Source: an uncultured Methylococcaceae bacterium
GTDB taxonomy: Bacteria; Pseudomonadota; Gammaproteobacteria; Methylococcales; Methylomonadaceae
Direction: 5' to 3'
Assembly (NCBI GenBank): GCA_903903765.1
Contig: CAIVAH010000043.1
Span: 1 to 12,099, forward strand
Length of the DNA: 12,099 nt
The translations under genes were made by a program, and so were the position numbers. The stretch's first letter is position 1. Each line of letters begins with the position of its first letter. The notes under the pieces are model-generated. The model saw only the letters and a list, made by a program, of their open reading frames with translations. It did no database searches and had not been told where the DNA came from. This document shows, piece by piece, positions 7,450 through 12,099 of the stretch.

Positions 7450-7715
7450 CATAGTGGCAACACACAGGAGATTGAACAAGTGTTACAGTATTAATAGCAG
7501 GTACTATGCCAATTTTTAAAAGGCTTATTCAGTCTCTATATTGTCAATTAAAATTGACCAATTCTCGTCTATTACGCTCCATCATGAATCGCTTTTAAAG
7601 CCTTCTACTTGAATTGTCGCACTTATTTGGCGCAAAACCCGTTTAGATAGCCGCGCTAGCCCGATTACTTTATGGTTCGGATCCTTAATCTACCTTGTCT
7701 AAATCATTACTAAGA

Positions 7716-7738
7716 CGCTATTGGGTGTTAGAATAGCG
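7716..7738. promoter_or_regulatory. CGCTATT-N9-AATAGCG dyad upstream of the UPF0182 gene
   Basis: There is a perfect 7-bp inverted repeat with a 9-nt centre, ending 46 bp before the UPF0182 start. Its right arm overlaps the candidate -10 TAGAAT (7729-7734), as a repressor site would. No T-run follows on either strand, so it is not a terminator. A chance origin cannot be excluded. Confidence 0.25.
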
Positions 7739-7775
7739 ACAAAACCCCCACCCTCTTTAACCTTTATAACTATTT

Positions 7776-7780
7776 GAGGA
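7776..7780 (+). promoter_or_regulatory. Ribosome binding site GAGGA for the UPF0182 gene
   Basis: GAGGA ends 4 nt before ATG-7785 and 13 nt before the alternative in-frame ATG-7794. The spacing is slightly tight for the first and too long for the second, so ATG-7785 is preferred. Confidence 0.6.
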
Positions 7781-7784
7781 TACT

Positions 7785-10427
7785 ATGCGGAACATGAAGT
7801 TTTTACCCGCGATTGTAGGTGCATTGTTACTTGTCGCGATTATTGTATTTATTGCTTTCCATTTTATCTTTCTTGATTTGTTTGTTGATCTCTGGTGGTT
7901 TCAATCTTTACAACTAGAAACCTATTTCTGGCAAAGACTTTTATACAAATTCTTCTTGTCTGGTGGCGTTACATTATTATTCTTTGCTATCTTCTTTTTT
8001 CATTTTTGGATTTCTTCGCGCTATTTAGGTATTTCTGCCTCTGCTGAAACTAATTCTAACGAAGATCGTCGCCTTAAATTTCAGCGATTTGCCGATGTGT
8101 TTATGAATGGTTCGGCAAAAGTGTATACACCCGTTTCTTTGGCTTTAGCTATATTCATCGCTATACCCTTTTATAATCAATGGGAAACCGCTTTACTATT
8201 CTTTTTTGGCGATAGTTCAAGTATTAAAGAGAGTGTTTATGGTAATGACGTAAGCTTTTACATGCTGTCATATCCAATTTTTGTGCTTATCCAAAAAGAG
8301 TTGCTCATAACTGCTACCGTACTGTTCTCCGCTATAGGTTTGTTGTATTGGCTAGAGCATATTTTTATTCCCAATCAGAATAAAGACTATCCTCTAGCTG
8401 TAAAAGTACATTTATCTATTTTACTTAGCTTTATGGTTGGCTTTGTCGTTTGGGGCTTTATGCTAGAACGCTTTAGCTTACTGTATACAGATACCCATGA
8501 GCCAATATTTTATGGGCCTGGATTTTTAGAGATTTTTTATAATTTAAAAATTATTTGGCTAGAAATTATTACTTTTATCGCAACAACCATTTCTTTAGCT
8601 TTACTTATCTTTTCGCCGCAACACAGTGTTAAAAAACCATTTTTTATTTCATTGAGTCTTTTTATCGTTGCCATTGCTTTACCTACGGTTAATTTTATTC
8701 CGAACGCGATCAATCGGTATTTCGTAAATCCGAATCCGGTGTCGAGTAACAAAGCCTTTATGCAACAAAATATTGATGCAACGTTAGCGGCTTATAATTT
8801 AAATAAAATTAATACTATTGATGTTTCTATAAAGCTCAATGCTACTCAGGACATTGAAACTTGGGGTACTCAAAAACGTTTTGAAAATATTCCTGTATGG
8901 GATAGGGAATATATTGTTGATAGTTACAAACAACTACAAGAAATCAGACCTTATTACAAAATATTATCCGTAGATGAAGACCGTTATTTTGTTTTGGATC
9001 ATACCCGTCAAGTTAATTTAGCCGCAAGAGAAGCTAATACAACTAAGTTACCTCCAGAAGCGCAAAACTGGGAAAACATTCATTTACGATATACGCATGG
9101 TTATGGTGCAGCGGTAACGCCAGCGGCACAAGATGCGAATAAACCGTTAGTTTGGTATTTACGTGATTTGAATATGAATTCTGATGTCGGCTTTAAAGTT
9201 AACACGCCTGATATTTATTACGGATTAGAACAGTATGATTATGCGATAGTCCCCAATAAACTCAACATAGAAGATATTACTAGTTCTGATCCAGGGGTCA
9301 CTTTGCCTTACCATGGTGAAGGTGGGATCCCAATTCATTCTTTGTTTAAAAAAGCCTTAGTGTCTCTCTATTTTAAAGATGAAAAGATTTTCTTTTCAAC
9401 TAATATTACTAAAGAAAGTAAAGTCAAACTTCATCGAAATATTACCGAGAGAGTTCATAAGCTTGCGCCTTTCTTGCGCTTAGATAAAGACCCTTATTTA
9501 GTTATCAACAAAGATCGTTTTTATTGGATACAAGACGCTTATACCGTTTCGGATAAGTTTCCAATCTCAAAACCAACTCAGCATGCGTTCTTGGATGGTA
9601 AAGAAACATTTAATTACATTCGTAATTCAGTCAAAATTGTGGTTGATGCTTATGATGGTGATGTAGATTTTTATATTGCTGATTCAACAGATCCTATTGT
9701 TAATGCCTATAGTAATGCCTATCCGCATTTATTTAAAAATCTGTCAGAAATGCCGCTCGATTTAAAACAGCATCTGCGTTATCCTCGTGATTTGTATAGC
9801 TTACAGATGAAAATGTATGCAAAATACCATCAGCAAAGCCCTGAATTATTTTATGAACAAGCAGAAACTTTGGCGCAAGCTAACGTAAGAGGCGAGCCTG
9901 TAGAGCCTTATTATCAAACGATGGACTTTGGTAATTGTAATGATTCAGAAGAGTTTGTGTTAATTGAGCCTATGACACCTATTAACCGTACCAATTTAAG
10001 TATGATTGGTGTTGCGGGTACGATGGATAAAACCGTTTGTGATGGTAGTTACAATCCTAGTATTACTATTTATAAATTTGGTAAAGATATTCAAGTTAAT
10101 GGCCCAGCGCAAATTGAAGCCTTAACTCAACAAGATCCAGAAATATCAGCTCAATTTACTTTGTGGGGTCAATATGGTTCAGTAGTTGAAATGGGTAGAA
10201 TGATTATTATGCCAATGGGACATACTGTTCTATATGTGCAACCTATTTATATTGCATCAACTAAAGATAAGATGCCACAGTTGACACGCATTATTGTATC
10301 GATTGGTAATGAAACCATTATGGATACTAATTTGTGGTCAGCTTTTAATCGTTTAAAACAGATCTTTATGAAGAATGCGGCTGAAAGTGATGGCACAGAA
10401 ACCCCTAAGGCTATCAAAACTCAATAA
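7785..10427 (+). CDS. UPF0182 family (COG1615) large membrane protein
   Basis: The 880-residue product matches the UPF0182 family, whose function is unknown. The N-terminal third has about seven membrane segments (near 7-30, 55-77, 115-130, 160-190, 205-228, 252-276 and 285-304). The remainder is a large soluble domain, probably on the outer face of the inner membrane. Family landmarks are NPNPVSSNKAFMQQNIDATL (315-334), YTHGYGAA (436-443), YYGLEQYDYAIV (478-489), IQDAYTVSDKFPIS (582-595), NYIRNSVKIVVDAYDG (610-625), HLRYPRDLYSLQ (663-674), PYY (708-710), DPEISAQFTLWGQ (784-796) and LYVQPIYI (816-823). Length is similar to that of the family, with no frameshift. It is preceded by the 370-bp gap and followed after 73 bp by the DOMON-like gene. 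The start is set by GAGGA at 7776-7780. The family is best known in actinobacteria and cyanobacteria but is scattered in proteobacteria. Confidence 0.94.
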   Translation: MRNMKFLPAIVGALLLVAIIVFIAFHFIFLDLFVDLWWFQSLQLETYFWQRLLYKFFLSGGVTLLFFAIFFFHFWISSRYLGISASAETNSNEDRRLKFQRFADVFMNGSAKVYTPVSLALAIFIAIPFYNQWETALLFFFGDSSSIKESVYGNDVSFYMLSYPIFVLIQKELLITATVLFSAIGLLYWLEHIFIPNQNKDYPLAVKVHLSILLSFMVGFVVWGFMLERFSLLYTDTHEPIFYGPGFLEIFYNLKIIWLEIITFIATTISLALLIFSPQHSVKKPFFISLSLFIVAIALPTVNFIPNAINRYFVNPNPVSSNKAFMQQNIDATLAAYNLNKINTIDVSIKLNATQDIETWGTQKRFENIPVWDREYIVDSYKQLQEIRPYYKILSVDEDRYFVLDHTRQVNLAAREANTTKLPPEAQNWENIHLRYTHGYGAAVTPAAQDANKPLVWYLRDLNMNSDVGFKVNTPDIYYGLEQYDYAIVPNKLNIEDITSSDPGVTLPYHGEGGIPIHSLFKKALVSLYFKDEKIFFSTNITKESKVKLHRNITERVHKLAPFLRLDKDPYLVINKDRFYWIQDAYTVSDKFPISKPTQHAFLDGKETFNYIRNSVKIVVDAYDGDVDFYIADSTDPIVNAYSNAYPHLFKNLSEMPLDLKQHLRYPRDLYSLQMKMYAKYHQQSPELFYEQAETLAQANVRGEPVEPYYQTMDFGNCNDSEEFVLIEPMTPINRTNLSMIGVAGTMDKTVCDGSYNPSITIYKFGKDIQVNGPAQIEALTQQDPEISAQFTLWGQYGSVVEMGRMIIMPMGHTVLYVQPIYIASTKDKMPQLTRIIVSIGNETIMDTNLWSAFNRLKQIFMKNAAESDGTETPKAIKTQ

Positions 10428-10438
10428 ATATTGACGTT

Positions 10439-10473
10439 ATTAGTGCTCACTTCGATAAACGGTGGGCATTAAT
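10439..10473. repeat. Imperfect inverted repeat between UPF0182 and DOMON-like genes
   Basis: ATTAGTGCTCAC (10439-10450) can pair with GTGGGCATTAAT (10462-10473) as a 12-bp stem with two G-U pairs and an 11-nt loop. The downstream TGTTAGATAATC is not a proper U-tract, so this is at best a weak or Rho-assisted terminator or a processing hairpin in the 73-bp spacer. Confidence 0.4.
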
Positions 10474-10500
10474 TGTTAGATAATCGTATTACATTGTCGA

Positions 10501-11058
10501 ATGATAAAAGAAACACTTATCTGCCATCCAGAAACCGCTTCGCCATTGAATTGTCAGTTAGAGGCAGCCGTGATTAAATTGAATGCTGAGCATATACAAA
10601 TAAGTTATCAACTAACTGGAGATACATCTCAGCTTTTAATTCCAGAGCAACAAATATCTTGCTCTAGTGATAACTTATGGCAGCAGACTTGTTTTGAACT
10701 CTTTATTGCCCAAACCGATGCTGAAAGCTATTATGAGTTTAATTTTTCGCCCTCAAATTTATGGGCAGCCTATGCTTTTGATTGTTACCGAGTGCGGCGC
10801 GAATGGGTTATTAAACAGGTACCCAGCATAACTGTCAGCCAATCTCAGTCAAACTATCAACTTGATGCCGTTATAAATATGGCGGATTTAGAATTATTAA
10901 GCGCACAGCAGTCTTGGTTAATAGGTTTAAGTGCTGTGCTTGAAACTCAGCAACATGAATTGTCGTATTGGGCCTTAAAACACCCGGAAGCACAGCCAAA
11001 CTTTCATCTCCGGGTAGGCTACATTCCTTTCACATTTTACCCTGCTTTAAAACCATGA
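10501..11058 (+). CDS. DOMON-like domain protein
   Basis: The 185-residue soluble protein has no signal peptide or membrane segment. It resembles the DOMON-like (murB-like subgroup) proteins of bacteria, a beta-sandwich fold related to sugar- and haem-binding DOMON domains. Recognisable stretches are DNLWQQTCFELFI (57-69), YYEFNFSPSNLWAAYAFDCYR (77-97) and SYWALKHP with the following PNFH (155-169). The ligand is not known. An in-frame TAG at 10477-10479 with no other ATG between fixes ATG-10501; no clear ribosome site precedes it. Its stop codon overlaps the NamZ-like start in ATGA, so the two are translated as a coupled pair, and a shared role around amino-sugar or muropeptide handling is reasonable but inferred. 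Confidence 0.85.
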   Translation: MIKETLICHPETASPLNCQLEAAVIKLNAEHIQISYQLTGDTSQLLIPEQQISCSSDNLWQQTCFELFIAQTDAESYYEFNFSPSNLWAAYAFDCYRVRREWVIKQVPSITVSQSQSNYQLDAVINMADLELLSAQQSWLIGLSAVLETQQHELSYWALKHPEAQPNFHLRVGYIPFTFYPALKP

Positions 11059-12099
11059 AATTTGGTATAGATCGCTTACTTGAAGACGCCCAATTAAGAC
11101 AAGCTCTTAAGGGTAAGCGTCTTGCCCTTTTAGCTCATCCTGCTTCGGTTACCCAAGATTTGACACACAGTTTAGATGCGCTTGCGAGTTTAACTGAGCT
11201 AAACATGACTGCCACCTTTGGTCCCCAGCACGGTCTTCGGGGCGATAAACAAGACAATATGATTGAGTCTGCGGACTATGTGGATCCCGAATTAGGTATC
11301 CCTGTCTTTAGTTTGTATGGCGAAGTACGTAAGCCCACTGCTGACATGATGGATACCTTTGATGTCTTACTAGTGGATTTACAAGACTTAGGTTGTCGTA
11401 TTTATACCTTTATAACCACGTTACGATATGTCTTAGAAGCTGCGGCTACACACAATAAAAGCGTATGGATACTCGACAGGCCTAATCCAGCAGGCAGACC
11501 GATTGAAGGCTTAATATTACGCTCGGGTTGGGAAAGCTTTGTCGGAGCCGGCGCACTGCCCATGCGACATGGCTTAACCATGGGTGAATTAGCCCGCTGG
11601 TTTATTAAAACATTAAATCTAGATGTGGATTGCCAAGTGATTACTATGCAAGATTGGCAACCTGAAACAGCACCAGGCTTCGGCTGGCCATTACATGAAC
11701 GCACCTGGGTTAACCCTAGCCCTAACGCACCCAATCTTTGGATGACACGCTGTTATGCCGGCACTGTCATGTTAGAAGGCACTACGCTTTCCGAAGGTCG
11801 AGGTACTACCAGACCCTTGGAATTGTTCGGCGCACCCGATATTGATGCCAAAGCCATTATCAAAACTATCCGTCAATTGGCTCCCCAATGGTTAATAGGC
11901 TGTCGCTTAAGAGAATGTTGGTTTGAACCCACTTTCCATAAATATGCCGGACAGCTTTGTTCAGGCGTGCAAATTCATGTTGAAGATTCAGCTTATGATT
12001 ATCAGCAATTTAAGCCTTGGCGTTTACAAGCCTTGGCTTTTAAAGCCATACGCCAATTACAGCCTGATTATCCACTCTGGCGCGACTTTCCTTATGAAT
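11055..12099 (+). CDS. DUF1343/NamZ family protein (exo-beta-N-acetylmuramidase-like), 3' end missing
   Basis: This reading frame is open from ATG-11055 to the window end: 348 codons plus one base with no stop. The family is typically about 390-400 residues, so roughly 40-50 are missing. Landmarks of DUF1343 (NamZ, glycoside hydrolase family GH171) are GPQHGLRG (56-63), SLYG (86-89), DLQDLGCRIYTF (108-119), DRPNPAGR (141-148), RHGLTMGELA (171-180), NPSPNAPNL (220-228) and GTVMLEGTTLSEGRGTTRP (236-254). Characterised NamZ enzymes release N-acetylmuramic acid from the non-reducing end of peptidoglycan fragments. The N-terminus MKFGIDRLL is not a signal peptide, so this copy looks cytoplasmic and may act on recycled fragments. 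Translation is coupled to the DOMON-like gene by a 4-bp ATGA overlap, with no ribosome site of its own. Whether this member is a muramidase cannot be told from sequence alone. Confidence 0.93.
   Translation, partial: MKFGIDRLLEDAQLRQALKGKRLALLAHPASVTQDLTHSLDALASLTELNMTATFGPQHGLRGDKQDNMIESADYVDPELGIPVFSLYGEVRKPTADMMDTFDVLLVDLQDLGCRIYTFITTLRYVLEAAATHNKSVWILDRPNPAGRPIEGLILRSGWESFVGAGALPMRHGLTMGELARWFIKTLNLDVDCQVITMQDWQPETAPGFGWPLHERTWVNPSPNAPNLWMTRCYAGTVMLEGTTLSEGRGTTRPLELFGAPDIDAKAIIKTIRQLAPQWLIGCRLRECWFEPTFHKYAGQLCSGVQIHVEDSAYDYQQFKPWRLQALAFKAIRQLQPDYPLWRDFPYE

Larger units (their letters stand above)
7415..7784. other. 370-bp intergenic region: orphan terminator, dyads, no convincing protein gene
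   Basis: This is the only gap above 300 bp. From left to right it holds the leftward terminator (7418-7449); a weak plus-strand 30-codon ORF at 7506-7598 (starts MPIFKRLIQS, basic, with AGG 5 nt before the ATG); a small hairpin GTCAAT/ATTGAC (7543-7558); and the dyad CGCTATT/AATAGCG (7716-7738), followed by a C-rich run and the ribosome site of the next gene. On the minus strand the longest ATG ORF I found that does not run into the terminator is 13 codons (starts MMERNRRE, near 7583). A possible weak rightward promoter is TTACTA (7707-7712) with TAGAAT (7729-7734), spacer 16. The leftward terminator makes a small RNA encoded on the minus strand plausible; its promoter was not located with confidence. 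Confidence 0.5.

Noticed and set aside
7450..7784. Search of the long gap for tRNA, 6S RNA, tmRNA or CsrB-like RNA.
   Set aside because: No cloverleaf, CCA end, 6S-like closing stem, tmRNA tag or run of GGA motifs could be recognised. Only an unnamed candidate transcript is supported.
9885..9908. The UPF0182 protein contains VRGEPVEP, which recalls the translated product of a common dispersed repeat (GEPVEP-type peptides).
   Set aside because: The following PYY and the surrounding alignment fit the UPF0182 family at this point, and the DNA lacks the other half of that repeat. It is more likely native sequence.
11402..11734. A 110-codon minus-strand open frame inside the NamZ-like gene.
   Set aside because: It lies antisense to highly conserved DUF1343 motifs and its product has no recognisable features.

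Overview
The window is about 40% G+C by eye and carries densely packed chromosomal genes with gammaproteobacterial relatives: ProC-YggT, an RsxB/RnfB-type ferredoxin, BtuR/CobO, HemL, RmuC, a UPF0182 membrane protein, a DOMON-like protein and a DUF1343/NamZ protein. There is no rRNA, tRNA, CRISPR array, insertion sequence or phage gene. The mix would suit a low-G+C gammaproteobacterium, perhaps a Methylococcales methanotroph. That placement is a guess from gene content; no diagnostic methanotrophy gene is present.

Layout from the left. At 1-245 (minus) is the 5' end of a spore-photoproduct-lyase-like radical SAM gene, which runs off the window. A 118-bp divergent spacer with nested palindromes leads to proC (364-1191, plus) and yggT (1191-1769, plus), which overlap by one base. 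yggT converges on, and overlaps by 12 bp, a minus-strand pair. The upstream gene of that pair (2346-3977) encodes a membrane-anchored coiled-coil protein. The downstream gene (1758-2333, GTG start) encodes an anchorless RnfB-type 4Fe-4S protein. btuR/cobO (4112-4648, minus) follows, then, divergently, hemL (4781-6061, plus) and rmuC (6071-7414, plus), only 9 bp apart. A 370-bp gap (7415-7784) contains a strong terminator that points left and has no obvious gene to serve. After it come the UPF0182 gene (7785-10427, plus), a DOMON-like gene (10501-11058, plus) and a NamZ-like gene (11055 to the window end, plus) coupled to the DOMON-like gene by an ATGA overlap.

Functional threads. proC makes proline, with yggT as its usual partner. 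hemL (5-aminolevulinate synthesis) and cobO (corrinoid adenosylation) both belong to tetrapyrrole/B12 metabolism. rmuC and the SPL-like gene both concern DNA maintenance. The DOMON-NamZ pair probably deals with a sugar or peptidoglycan-derived muropeptide.

The least explained items are two. The coiled-coil protein carries four spaced copies of a short amphipathic F/L-K-G-L/M-F/L-G-K motif and sits 12 bp upstream of the RnfB-like gene. The orphan leftward terminator at 7418-7449 implies an unannotated small RNA or other leftward transcript.
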